A stretch of DNA of 53,762 nucleotides from Opitutaceae bacterium (GTDB lineage Bacteria; Verrucomicrobiota; Verrucomicrobiia; Opitutales; Opitutaceae). The position numbers and the translations under genes are program-made. The stretch spans positions 1 to 53,762 of the forward strand of contig JAIXWF010000005.1 in assembly GCA_027482185.1 (NCBI GenBank), read 5' to 3'. The notes beneath the pieces are model-generated. The model had not been told where the DNA came from, did not search any database, and saw only the letters and a list, made by a program, of their open reading frames with translations. Within the stretch, counting starts at the first letter, position 1; each line of letters begins with the position of its first letter. Shown here in pieces: positions 8,549-16,819 of this stretch.

Positions 8549-10156
8549 TCATGCGTCGAGCAGCTTGCGGGTGGCGCGCAGCAGTTGGCTCAGCGCGTAG
8601 GGTTTGTTGAGCATGGCCTGGCGGCCTGCCGGCAGCCAATCGACGGGCAGGCGGACATCGTGCTGGCTCGTGCAGAGGATGCGAAGGGCGGGGCAGGTGC
8701 CGAGGAGCTTGCGGGCGAAGCGTTCGCCTTCGCCGGCGAGGGTCGCGATGAGAATCTGGTAGGGCCGGGCGGGCGCGGGCTCGCGCGCGGCGTCGGCGAA
8801 CGATTTCGCGGCGGTGACGCGGTAGCCGTCGGCGGTGAGCATGCCCTCGACCATCTTGCGGACGACGTCGTCGTCCTCGACGAGCAGCACGCTTTCGTTG
8901 CCGCGCAGCGAGGGCAGGGGCTCGACAGGCGGGGGCGGGGCCTCGACGGGTTCGCCCGTGACCGGGAGCAAAATCTCGAACGTGGAGCCGACGAGCACGG
9001 CGCTGCGCACCGAGATGTAGCCGCCGCTTTGCTGGACAACGCCGTAAACGAGGGCGAGACCGAGGCCGGTGCCTTTGCCCTCGGGTTTGGTGGTGAAGAA
9101 CGGCTCGAAGAGATGCTTCTGCGTTTCGGCGTCCATGCCGGTGCCGTTGTCGGTGACGGTGAGCGCGACGTAGCGGCCGGGCGGCGTGTCGGTGGTGCGG
9201 CGGTTCTGCCCCGGCTTGATTTCGCGGTTGGCGGTGGAGACGACGATGCGGCCCTTGTCGCGCAGGGCGTCGCGCGCATTGATGACGAGGTTGAGGACGA
9301 CCTGCTGGAACTGCGCGGGGTCGGTGCGGACGTTGCCGAGCTGCGGGGCGAGATCGAGGTGGAGTTCGCCGGCGTCGCCGATGAGGCGGCGGAGGATGGG
9401 GGCGTTTTCCTGCACGAGCGCGCCGAGGTTGATGACGCGGGCGTTGAGCGGCTGGCGGCGGCTGAAGGCGAGGAGCTGCTGCGTGAGCGTGGCGGCTTTG
9501 CGGCCGGCGTGGTGGATCTCCGCGACCTCGCGCAGGGCCTGCGGGTTGGCGGCGACGTGCGCGGCGAGCATCTCGCAGTAGCCGTTGATGACGGAGAGCA
9601 GGTTGTTGAAATCGTGGGCCACGCCGCCGGCGAGGCGGCCGACGGCGTCGAGCCGCTGCGCGTGCACGAGCGCCTCCTGGAGCCGGCGCTTCTCGGTCTG
9701 GTCGCGGTAGGTGGCGACGATGTGCGTCACTTTGCCCGCGGCGTCGGCGAGCGGGTCGAAGCTCCAGGCGGTGCCGACCGTGGTGCCGTCGCGGCGCAGG
9801 AGGAAGCCCTCGCCGACGAGCGGTTGGCCGGGCAGGGCCTTGGGCAGCCAGCGTTTCAGGCGGTCGAGTTCCGCGCGGTCGGCGTGCAGAATGCCGTGCG
9901 GCTGGCCGACGAGTTGCGACGCGGCGTGGCCGGTCATCGCGCAGAAGGCGTCGTTGGCGAAAAGGATGCGCAGGCCGCGCGGGCCGAGTTGCCGGCGGGC
10001 GATGAAGACGCCCTCGCTCTGCGCCCGCAGTGCGTCGGCCAGCAACGTGGCCGGCACGCGTTCGGCGCGGGGCGGGCAGACGGACCGGGAACGTTTTTTC
10101 GCGGCGGGCACGGGCGGGAGACGAGCAGACCGCGGCCGGGCCGCGGGTGACAGCAA
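8549..10156 (-). CDS. PAS-domain hybrid histidine kinase with degenerate receiver
   Basis: This is a 535-residue sensor kinase with no membrane segment, so it is probably cytoplasmic. A basic N-terminus is followed by a PAS domain (about 40-155), a HisKA helix with phospho-acceptor His181 in [11 protein letters not shown], and a HATPase domain (N box [12 protein letters not shown] near 287-298, TDNGTGMD near 335-342, [11 protein letters not shown] near 362-372). A C-terminal receiver-like domain covers 421-535. That receiver keeps the acidic cluster (Glu427-Asp429) and Lys518 in NKPY, but the strand that should carry the phospho-acceptor Asp reads [12 protein letters not shown] (467-477) with no aspartate. 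Its output is therefore probably not by classical phosphotransfer. No cognate regulator gene is adjacent. Confidence 0.92.
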   Translation of the reverse strand: MLSPAARPRSARLPPVPAAKKRSRSVCPPRAERVPATLLADALRAQSEGVFIARRQLGPRGLRILFANDAFCAMTGHAASQLVGQPHGILHADRAELDRLKRWLPKALPGQPLVGEGFLLRRDGTTVGTAWSFDPLADAAGKVTHIVATYRDQTEKRRLQEALVHAQRLDAVGRLAGGVAHDFNNLLSVINGYCEMLAAHVAANPQALREVAEIHHAGRKAATLTQQLLAFSRRQPLNARVINLGALVQENAPILRRLIGDAGELHLDLAPQLGNVRTDPAQFQQVVLNLVINARDALRDKGRIVVSTANREIKPGQNRRTTDTPPGRYVALTVTDNGTGMDAETQKHLFEPFFTTKPEGKGTGLGLALVYGVVQQSGGYISVRSAVLVGSTFEILLPVTGEPVEAPPPPVEPLPSLRGNESVLLVEDDDVVRKMVEGMLTADGYRVTAAKSFADAAREPAPARPYQILIATLAGEGERFARKLLGTCPALRILCTSQHDVRLPVDWLPAGRQAMLNKPYALSQLLRATRKLLDA

Positions 10157-10187
10157 AAAAGCGGCCCGGCGGCCCGGACAATAGTAC

Positions 10188-10823
10188 CTACGGCGCGAGC
10201 CGCTCGACGGTCCAGCCGTCCTGATGCCGCCGATACCGGAGCCGGTCGTGCAATCGGCTGCGGCGGCCCTGCCAGAATTCGACCGTCTCGGGCGCCACGC
10301 GCCAGCCGCCCCAGTGGGGCGGGAGCGGCACCTCGGCTCCGGCGTACTTCTTCTCGAGGGCCTTCATGCTTTCCTCGAGCACGCTGCGGCCGGAGATGAT
10401 CGCGCTCTGCTGCGAGACCCAGGCGCCGAGCTGGCTCGCGCGGGGCCGCGAGTGGAAATAGGCGTCGCTCTCTTCGCGCGAGATCTTCGTCACCGTGCCT
10501 TCGACGAGCACCTGGCGCTCGAGGGCGATCCAGGGAAACACGAGCGACACGTGCGGGTTGAGCTCCAGTTCGCGGCCCTTGCGGGATTCGTAGTTGGAGA
10601 AAAACGTGAAGCCGCGGCCGTCGAGGCCCTTCAGGAGCACGGTGCGCGCGGACGGGCGGCCGTCTTTGCCGACGGTCGCGAGGGTCATCGCGTTGGGCTC
10701 GGTCAACTTGGCGGCTTCCGCTTCCTGGAACCACTTCTCGAATTGGCGGAACGGATCGCGCGCGAGGTCCTTCTCCACGAGGCCCGCGAGCGAGTATTCC
10801 TTCCTGAGGTCGGCCAGAGTCAC
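10188..10823 (-). CDS. pdxH: Pyridoxamine 5'-phosphate oxidase
   Basis: This 211-residue FMN flavoprotein oxidises pyridoxamine/pyridoxine 5'-phosphate to pyridoxal 5'-phosphate. It is colinear with the family: [13 protein letters not shown] near the N-terminus, [11 protein letters not shown] and [10 protein letters not shown] for FMN and substrate binding, [16 protein letters not shown] in the middle, and the diagnostic C-terminal [22 protein letters not shown] and WTVERLAP. The length is normal for PdxH. It is probably transcribed alone or with the downstream histidine kinase (31-nt gap). Confidence 0.97.
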   Translation of the reverse strand: MTLADLRKEYSLAGLVEKDLARDPFRQFEKWFQEAEAAKLTEPNAMTLATVGKDGRPSARTVLLKGLDGRGFTFFSNYESRKGRELELNPHVSLVFPWIALERQVLVEGTVTKISREESDAYFHSRPRASQLGAWVSQQSAIISGRSVLEESMKALEKKYAGAEVPLPPHWGGWRVAPETVEFWQGRRSRLHDRLRYRRHQDGWTVERLAP

Positions 10824-10861
10824 GCCCGGAACGTGGCCGCCGGCTCAGGCCCTGTCAAAAG

Positions 10862-11350
10862 TCATCGCGTCAACGCGCGGATCAGCGCCGCCGCCGCGGG
10901 ATAGCGCGCGAGCAAAGCGGCGCGGTCCGCGATTTCCGAACCGGCCGCGGTCCACGCCGGCGTGCAGGTGCAGCCGACGAGGGCCCAGCCGTGCCGGCCG
11001 CCGACGGCGAGGCGCGCGCCTTGCCAGACTCCGGCCGGCACGCGCACCTGGGGGACTTCGCCGCGGGCGAACGCGGTTCCCAGCCGCACGACCGTGGGCG
11101 CGCGCCCGGGTCGGCCGAGGCACACGTGCTCGACCGCGTCGCCCGCGTGGAAATGCCAGATCTCGTGCGTGTCGATGCGGTGCAGCGCGGAAAAATCGCG
11201 GCGCGTGAGCAAAAAGTAGATCGCCGAGGCCGCGGGGCGGCCGCCGCGCCGGGCCGGCGGTGCGACCCAGAGCCGCCGGAAAAATCCGCCTTCGCCCGGC
11301 AATGGCCGGAGCCCGAGGGCGGCGACGAGCCGGCGGGCCGCGGCGTTCAA
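10862..11350 (-). CDS. DUF985-family cupin
   Basis: This 162-residue single-domain cupin is of the DUF985 type. Family marks are LRPLPGEGGFFRRLW near residues 14-28, AIYFLLT, SALHRIDTHEIWHFHAGD (metal-site type histidines at 57, 62, 66 and 68), VPAGVWQGARL and the closing VGCTCTPAWT. No ATG gives a full domain. The natural start is TTG at 11350, which overlaps the TGA of the upstream gene (TTGA), implying coupled translation. The exact reaction of DUF985 proteins is unclear; some are annotated as epimerase-like or carbohydrate-binding. Confidence 0.82.
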   Translation of the reverse strand: MNAAARRLVAALGLRPLPGEGGFFRRLWVAPPARRGGRPAASAIYFLLTRRDFSALHRIDTHEIWHFHAGDAVEHVCLGRPGRAPTVVRLGTAFARGEVPQVRVPAGVWQGARLAVGGRHGWALVGCTCTPAWTAAGSEIADRAALLARYPAAAALIRALTR

Positions 11351-11700
11351 TCGCCGCCTCCGCTGCGGCGCCGTTCCTGCAGTTGCTGCGGGGAAACGCC
11401 GCTCGGGAAGAACGGCGCGATCTTCTCGACCACCGGCGTCAGGAACTTCGGCTCCGCGCGCTCGTAGATCCAGTAGAAGCAAATCAGCACGAAGGCCACG
11501 AACGCCGCGATGTAGGGCAGGAAATCGTTCATGCTCTTCAGCAGTTTCCAGACTTTCACGATCACGATCACCGTGAGCACGCAGATCGCGAGATTGATCC
11601 AGGTCTGCTTCGGGACGCGCTGCAGCTGCTCCCAGGGCGTGGCCTGGGCGGCGGCGAGCGGCAGCGCGAGCAGCGATTGCATGACCAGTGATTTGTCCAC
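11347..11700 (-). CDS. Small two-helix membrane protein, unknown function
   Basis: This 117-residue protein has two strong hydrophobic stretches, about 34-53 (TWINLAICVLTVIVIV) and about 60-80 (FLPYIAAFVAFVLICFY), and a charged C-terminus ending in Gly and Asp. The N-terminus is also hydrophobic and may be a signal anchor. I recognise no family. Its stop codon overlaps the cupin start, so the two form one unit. Confidence 0.75.
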   Translation of the reverse strand: MDKSLVMQSLLALPLAAAQATPWEQLQRVPKQTWINLAICVLTVIVIVKVWKLLKSMNDFLPYIAAFVAFVLICFYWIYERAEPKFLTPVVEKIAPFFPSGVSPQQLQERRRSGGGD

Positions 11701-11783
11701 GGCGCCGCGCGGTGCAAGCCGTTCGCGGTTTTCCGCGGCCCGATCCCCAAGGACCGTTTTCCGTTTTTCCGGGGTTGTGATCG

Positions 11784-11920
11784 GTCACGGAGGGCACGGA
11801 GGAGAAAGCGGAGGTCACCGCGCGAGTTCTGCCGTGCTCCGGAGCGACTCCCCGCGGGGCGAAAATGCTGCGGGCACAACGTGATCCCGGAATCCCTCCG
11901 TGTCCTCTGTGTCCGATGGG
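11784..11920. repeat. Inverted repeat element, CACGGAG family, upstream of nadA
   Basis: The left arm at 11784-11819 contains GTCACGG, GGCACGGAGG and GCGGAGG units. The right arm at 11891-11920 (CCCTCCGTGTCC, TCTGTGTCC) is the degenerate reverse complement. Unlike most others in the window, this copy sits in a divergent gap, between the small membrane protein gene and nadA. It ends about 50-70 nt before the nadA start, where it could affect transcription. Confidence 0.75.
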
Positions 11921-11971
11921 TTTCCGGAATGACAGCTCCGCGGCTTGAAATAGCCCGGGGGGTGGCCGACT

Positions 11972-13036
11972 GTGTCGGTTCCTCTCCCGCCGATGATCGC
12001 TCCCGCCGCCACGCTCGAAGCCGAGGCCGACCGCCTCCTCAAGGCGCTGCTGCACGTCGACTGCGAGCCCTCCGGCCGGCGTTGGAACTACGAGACTTGC
12101 CTCGCCCTCGCGCCGCTCACGCTCGAAATCAACCGTCTGAAACGGGAGAAGGACGCCGTCATCCTCACGCATTCGTACGTCGACCCCGAGATCGTCTACG
12201 GCGTCGGCGATTTCAAAGGCGATTCCTACTTCCTCAGCCTCGCCGCCAAGCAGGCCAAGGCGAAGGTCATCTTGTTCGCCGGCGTCGTCTTCATGGCCGA
12301 GACGGCGAAGATCCTTTCGCCCGACGCCACCGTCATCGTGCCCGACCGCGGCTCCGGTTGCTCGCTGGCGGATTCAATTACCGGAGAGGAATTGCGCCGG
12401 TTGAAGGCGCTGTACCCCGACGCCACCGTCGTCTGCTACATCAACAGCACCGCGGAAGTGAAGGCCGAGTCCGATGTCTGCGTCACCTCGGGCAACGTCT
12501 ACCACATCGTGGCCAATTTGCCGGCGCGCCGCATCCTCTTCGTGCCCGACCGCCTCATGGGCCAGAACGTGCGCGACGAACTCCGCCGCCGCGGCGTCGA
12601 CAAGGAAATCATCACCTCCGACGGCACCTGCATGGTGCACGACCAATTCTCGCCGGCCGATATCGCGGCCGCGCGCGCGCAATTCCCCGGCCTCAAGGTC
12701 GTCGCCCATCCCGAATGCACGGCGGAGGTCGCGGCCGCCGCCGATTTCGTGGGCAGCACGGGCGCGATGATGAAGTTCGTGAAGACCAGCGGCGCGCCGT
12801 ACTACCTGATGCTGACGGAATGCGGGCTCGTCGGACGCCTGCAGGTCGAGGCGCCGGAAAAAAACTTCATCGGCGGCTGCCGCCTCTGCCCGTACATGAA
12901 GCTGAATTCGCTGGAGAAGATCCGCGACGCGCTCGCGACCCCGCGGCCCGACCAGATCGTGACGCTCGACGAAGGCATGCGTCGGCGCGCGGCGCGCTGC
13001 ATCGAGCGCATGTTCGAACTTTCGCCGACCGACTGA
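11972..13036 (+). CDS. nadA: Quinolinate synthase
   Basis: This is a 354-residue [4Fe-4S] enzyme that condenses iminoaspartate with dihydroxyacetone phosphate to quinolinate. The three cluster ligands of the family are visible as Cys130 (GSGCSLAD), Cys249 (HPECTAEV) and Cys306 (GGCRLCPYMKLN). ILTHSYVDPEIV and GVVFMAETAKIL are family blocks. Two starts are possible: GTG at 11972 (used here, after a G-rich stretch) or ATG at 11993, seven codons in. It is the first gene of nadA-nadC-nadB, followed by nadC after 14 nt. Confidence 0.97.
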   Translation: MSVPLPPMIAPAATLEAEADRLLKALLHVDCEPSGRRWNYETCLALAPLTLEINRLKREKDAVILTHSYVDPEIVYGVGDFKGDSYFLSLAAKQAKAKVILFAGVVFMAETAKILSPDATVIVPDRGSGCSLADSITGEELRRLKALYPDATVVCYINSTAEVKAESDVCVTSGNVYHIVANLPARRILFVPDRLMGQNVRDELRRRGVDKEIITSDGTCMVHDQFSPADIAAARAQFPGLKVVAHPECTAEVAAAADFVGSTGAMMKFVKTSGAPYYLMLTECGLVGRLQVEAPEKNFIGGCRLCPYMKLNSLEKIRDALATPRPDQIVTLDEGMRRRAARCIERMFELSPTD

Positions 13037-13050
13037 GCCGGCGCCCGCCC

Positions 13051-13923
13051 ATGATTTCCCCCCGGACCGACCACTTGATCGACCTCGCCCTCGAGGAGGA
13101 CGCCGGCCTGGGCGACGTCACCAGCCGCGCGATCTTCGTACCGAGCCACCGTTCCCGCGCCTTCATCGACGCGAAGCAGGACCTCGTCCTCTGCGGCCTG
13201 GCCGTGGCGGCGCGGGTGTTCGCGCGGACCGATCCGGAGCTGAAGGTAAAACTGCTGGCCGCGGACGGCGACCGCGTCCGCGCCGGCGCGCGCGTGCTGG
13301 CGGTCGCGGGGCCGACGGCGTCGTTGCTCACCGCGGAACGCACGGCGCTCAATTTCCTGCAGCGGCTTTCGGGCATCGCGACGAAAGCGCGGCACTACGC
13401 CGCGGCCGTCGCGGGCACCGGCGTCCGGATCGTGGATACGCGCAAGACGACGCCGGGCTGGCGCGCGCTCGAGAAATACGCGGTGCGCTGCGGCGGCTGC
13501 GCCAACCACCGCTCGTCCCTGGGCGAACACGTTTTGATCAAGGACAACCACATCGCCGCCGCCGGCTCCATCGCGGCCGCGGTGGCCAAGGCCCGCGCGG
13601 CCGCCCCGCACCTCGCGAAGATCGAGGTCGAGGCAAAGACTCTTGCCGAAGTGAACGCGGCGCTGCGCGCGGCGGCCGACGTGATTCTGCTCGATAACAT
13701 GACGCCGGACCAGGTCCGCGCCGCGGTGGCGACGATCGCGGGGGCGGCGACGGTGGAGGTGTCCGGCGGCGTGCGCTACGAGACCCTGCGCGCCTACGCT
13801 ATGCCCGGTGTCGACGTGATCAGCATCGGCGCGCTCACGCATTCCGCGACCGCGGTCGACCTCAGCCTCGATCTCGTGGCCGCCGCGCCCGCGAGGAAGT
13901 CCGCGCCGAAGCGCCGCCGCTGA
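13051..13923 (+). CDS. nadC: Nicotinate-nucleotide pyrophosphorylase (carboxylating)
   Basis: This 290-residue quinolinate phosphoribosyltransferase makes nicotinate mononucleotide from quinolinate and PRPP. Typical features are EEDAGLGDVTS near the N-terminus, ERTALNFLQRLSGIAT, DTRKTTPGWRALEKYAVRCGG with the substrate-binding Arg and Lys residues, HVLIKDNH, EVEAKTL, and the C-terminal barrel strands EVSGGV and DVISIGALTHS. The last residues are a short basic tail (KSAPKRRR). The TGA of this gene overlaps the nadB ATG. Confidence 0.97.
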   Translation: MISPRTDHLIDLALEEDAGLGDVTSRAIFVPSHRSRAFIDAKQDLVLCGLAVAARVFARTDPELKVKLLAADGDRVRAGARVLAVAGPTASLLTAERTALNFLQRLSGIATKARHYAAAVAGTGVRIVDTRKTTPGWRALEKYAVRCGGCANHRSSLGEHVLIKDNHIAAAGSIAAAVAKARAAAPHLAKIEVEAKTLAEVNAALRAAADVILLDNMTPDQVRAAVATIAGAATVEVSGGVRYETLRAYAMPGVDVISIGALTHSATAVDLSLDLVAAAPARKSAPKRRR

Positions 13924-15479
13924 TGCAGATTCTGCGCACCGACTGCCTCGTGATCGGGGCCGGCCTGGCCGGCTCGGCCTATGCGCTGCGCGCGGCCGGG
14001 CTCGGGTTGTCGGTGGAACTGCTGTCGCTGTCCGAACCGCTGGCGGCGAACAGCGACTGGGCCCAGGGCGGCATCATCTACGACACCGCGCCGGCGCCCG
14101 AGGCCCTCGCCCGCGACATCCACGAGGCGAGCGACCGCACGGCCAACCCGGCGGCGGTGGCCCACCTCGTCCGCGAAGGCCCGGCCGCGGTGAAGGAATT
14201 GCTGCTGGACGAACTGCAGGTCGGCTTCGACCGCGACGCCGCCGGCGAACTCGATCTCACGCGCGAGGGCGGGCACAGCGAACGCCGCATCATCCACGCG
14301 AAGGACACGACCGGCCACGCGATCCTCGCGGCGGTGGCGGCGAAGGTGGATGCGACGCCGCGGATCCGCCGCCGCGCGGGCTGCGTCGCGATCGACCTGC
14401 TGACGCTGTCGCACAATTCCGCCGACCTGGCCGACCGCTACGAACCGCTGACGTGTTTCGGCGCCTACGTGCTCGATACGCGCACGGGCGAGACGATCGC
14501 GATCGTGGCGAAGAAGACGGTGCTGGCGACCGGCGGTCTCGGGCAGATTTTCCTGCACACAACGAATCAGCCCGGCAGCGTCGGGCACGGCGTGGCGATG
14601 GCCTACCGCGTCGGCGCGCGCCTCATCGACCTCGAGTACGTGCAGTTCCACCCGACGGTCTTCGCGAAGAAGAACGCGCCGCGTTTCCTGATCACCGAGG
14701 CGCTGCGCGGCGAGGGCGCGGTGCTGCGCAACGCGCGGGGCGAGGCTTTCATGGACGCGGTGGACCCGCGGGGCTCGCTGGCTTCGCGCGACGTCGTGGC
14801 CCGGGCGATCAAGCACGAGTTGGCGGCGAGCGGGGAGCCCTGCGCGTTTCTCGATCTTTCCGCCCTGGCGCCGGACTTCGTGCGCACGCGGTTTCCCGCG
14901 ATTTATGCGCGCTGCCTGGAACACGGCGTGGACATCACCCGCGAGCCGATCCCGGTCGTGCCGGCGGCGCATTTCGCGTGCGGCGGCGTGCACACCGACC
15001 TCGACGGCCGGACGAGCGTGCGCAACCTGTCCGCGATCGGCGAAACCGGCTGCACGGGCCTGCACGGCGCGAACCGGCTCGCGAGCACCTCGCTGCTCGA
15101 ATGCCTGGTGAGCGCGAAGTTCGCGGCGTTGGCCGACGGCACCGACATCGCGCGCGGTGGATTCCGTCTCCCGGATCCGCGCGAGTGGGAGAGCCCGACG
15201 CGCGAGGCCGATCCGGTGCTGATCCGCCAGGACATGCTGCAGATCCAGCATACGATGTGGAACTACGCGGGCGTGGTGCGTTCGCCGAAGCGGCTGACCC
15301 GCGCGCGCCGCATCTTGATCGAGCTGCGGGAGGAGATCCAAAGTTTCTACCGCGGCTGCCGGCTGACGCGGGAGCTGATCGAATTGCGCAACGCGGTGCA
15401 GACCGCGCTGCTCGTCGTGCATGCCGCCGCGCTCAACCCGCGCAGCAAGGGCTGCCACTTTGTGACCGAGGAAGAGTAA
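13923..15479 (+). CDS. nadB: L-aspartate oxidase
   Basis: This 518-residue FAD enzyme oxidises L-aspartate to iminoaspartate, the substrate of NadA. The FAD motif VIGAGLAGSAYALRAA is at the N-terminus, followed by NSDWAQGGI, HAKDTTGHAI, VLATGGLGQIF, the active-site region QFHPTVF and LITEALRGEGA, and PAAHFACGGVHTDLDGRTSV with GETGCTGLHGANRLASTSLLE. A helical C-terminal domain follows. Its ATG overlaps the nadC stop (TGATG), so the operon order A-C-B is tightly coupled. The three genes together convert aspartate to nicotinate mononucleotide. Confidence 0.96.
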   Translation: MQILRTDCLVIGAGLAGSAYALRAAGLGLSVELLSLSEPLAANSDWAQGGIIYDTAPAPEALARDIHEASDRTANPAAVAHLVREGPAAVKELLLDELQVGFDRDAAGELDLTREGGHSERRIIHAKDTTGHAILAAVAAKVDATPRIRRRAGCVAIDLLTLSHNSADLADRYEPLTCFGAYVLDTRTGETIAIVAKKTVLATGGLGQIFLHTTNQPGSVGHGVAMAYRVGARLIDLEYVQFHPTVFAKKNAPRFLITEALRGEGAVLRNARGEAFMDAVDPRGSLASRDVVARAIKHELAASGEPCAFLDLSALAPDFVRTRFPAIYARCLEHGVDITREPIPVVPAAHFACGGVHTDLDGRTSVRNLSAIGETGCTGLHGANRLASTSLLECLVSAKFAALADGTDIARGGFRLPDPREWESPTREADPVLIRQDMLQIQHTMWNYAGVVRSPKRLTRARRILIELREEIQSFYRGCRLTRELIELRNAVQTALLVVHAAALNPRSKGCHFVTEEE

Positions 15480-15508
15480 GGCGCGCTCCGGCGCGCTTTC
15501 GCTCGCAG

Positions 15509-15605
15509 GTGAAAGTTGAAAGTCCGAAGTTGAAAGATCGGAACCGAACCGGCCTCAGCGCCGGAGGGGGTCCGGGACCGTTCTTTCAACCTTCAACTTT
15601 CAACC
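15509..15605. repeat. Inverted heptad element, GTTGAAA family
   Basis: The left arm at 15509-15541 is GTGAAA, GTTGAAA, GTCCGAA, GTTGAAA followed by GATCGG. The right arm at 15578-15605 reads CCGTTCTTTCAACC, then TTCAACTTTCAACC. The core between them contains a further GC hairpin (CCGGCCTCAGCGCCGG). The element fills the 125-nt gap between the convergent nadB and gmk genes and ends at the gmk stop codon. Confidence 0.9.
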
Positions 15606-16237
15606 TAGTCCGCCCGCGGCGCAGCGCCGGCCTTCACGCGCGCGAGCCCGACGATGCGGAGCAGTTCGGCGAAGTCTTCGTCGCGGGTGCGGCTCTCGAT
15701 GCGGAAATCGAATTTCGGCGCCTCCTGCAGTTCGCGTTCCGCGGTGCGCATCCGGCCGGCGATCTCGGCCTCGTTGTCCTGCGCGCGGTCGCGCATGCGG
15801 GCGACGAGGCGCTCGTGGTCGACGACGATGAAGACGGTCGTGAGGTGGCGGGCGAGGAGCGGGTTGATCCGGGCGGCGCGGCGGAAGCTCTCCACGCCCT
15901 GCACATCGACGCTCATGACGAGGTTGCGGCCGGCGGCGAGCGGCTCGAGCACGGACGCGGCGAGCGTGCCGTAGCGGCGGTGCGCGTCCTTGCCATGGAC
16001 CTGGGCCCACTCGAGGAAGGCGCCGGCCTGCACGCGCTGTTCGAATTCCTCCGGCGTGAAGAAGTGGTAGTGGATGCCGTTGACCTCGCCCGGGCGGGGC
16101 GGGCGCGTGGTGCTGGTGACGACGCGGGAAAACTCGGGGCATTCGGCCACCAGTCGGTCGCAGAGCGTGCTCTTCCCAGAACCGGCAGGCCCGGCCAGGA
16201 CGATCAGCACGGGAGGGACGGAAGCGGGGGCGGACAT
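15605..16237 (-). CDS. gmk: Guanylate kinase
   Basis: This 210-residue kinase phosphorylates GMP to GDP. The P-loop GPAGSGKS is at 16-23, and the GMP-binding region STTRPPRPGEVNGIHYHF lies at about 41-58. Further family blocks are FLEWAQVHG, YGTL, SVDVQGV and the lid arginines in GRMRTAERELQEA. The ATG at 16237 is chosen because the usual short leader precedes the P-loop; a longer frame upstream would duplicate the neighbour's coding strand. It is 7 nt downstream of a membrane-protein gene and convergent with nadB. Confidence 0.95.
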   Translation of the reverse strand: MSAPASVPPVLIVLAGPAGSGKSTLCDRLVAECPEFSRVVTSTTRPPRPGEVNGIHYHFFTPEEFEQRVQAGAFLEWAQVHGKDAHRRYGTLAASVLEPLAAGRNLVMSVDVQGVESFRRAARINPLLARHLTTVFIVVDHERLVARMRDRAQDNEAEIAGRMRTAERELQEAPKFDFRIESRTRDEDFAELLRIVGLARVKAGAAPRAD

Positions 16238-16244
16238 GCGCGGC

Positions 16245-16784
16245 TCAGTAGGTGAAGGAAACACCCGCGAGCAGCAGGCCGTAGCCGGCGCAGGCCCCGC
16301 CGAAACCGGCGGCGCGGCCGGGCCGCGCGAAGAGCCAGGCGATGAAGTCGCGCAGGCGCCACGGCTGCGCGCCGAGCCAGATCGCGGCGCTGAGGGCGAC
16401 ATAGACGATCGTCACCATGAAGAGCCGCTGCGGTTTCGCGTACTCCATGTAGGCGGCCTCGAGCAGCGGCATCGCGCCGAGCAGCACGAGCGTGGCCAGC
16501 CCGCGCACGGCGAGGAAGTCCGGCACGCATTTGAACGAGAGCACCGCGACCGCGAGGAAACCGATGAAGAGGTAGGTGCGGTATTCGCCGAAGTCCGCGG
16601 GCGAGAGGTGCCAGATCTGATAGAGGAACCAGGCGGCGCCGGCGCCGAAGAACACGTAGGCGGCGGGCGTCGAGCGCGGGAAGGCCTTGAGCATCGCGGC
16701 GAAACCCGAATGCCGCAGGAGCAACGGAACGCCGAGCGCCAGCAGCAGCAGGCCGGGAATGAGGGTGGCGAGGGAGAGGGACAT
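16245..16784 (-). CDS. Polytopic membrane protein, unknown function
   Basis: This 179-residue protein has about six hydrophobic segments (near 5-24, 40-60, 70-92, 96-113, 118-140 and 158-177) and few charged residues. I cannot assign a family. It lies between miaB (35-nt gap) and gmk (7-nt gap) on the same strand, so it is probably co-transcribed with both. Its role in that company is unknown. Confidence 0.75.
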   Translation of the reverse strand: MSLSLATLIPGLLLLALGVPLLLRHSGFAAMLKAFPRSTPAAYVFFGAGAAWFLYQIWHLSPADFGEYRTYLFIGFLAVAVLSFKCVPDFLAVRGLATLVLLGAMPLLEAAYMEYAKPQRLFMVTIVYVALSAAIWLGAQPWRLRDFIAWLFARPGRAAGFGGACAGYGLLLAGVSFTY

Positions 16785-16819
16785 CCGGAAAAGGGAATTC
16801 GTTGGGCGAGGGCCGGGCT

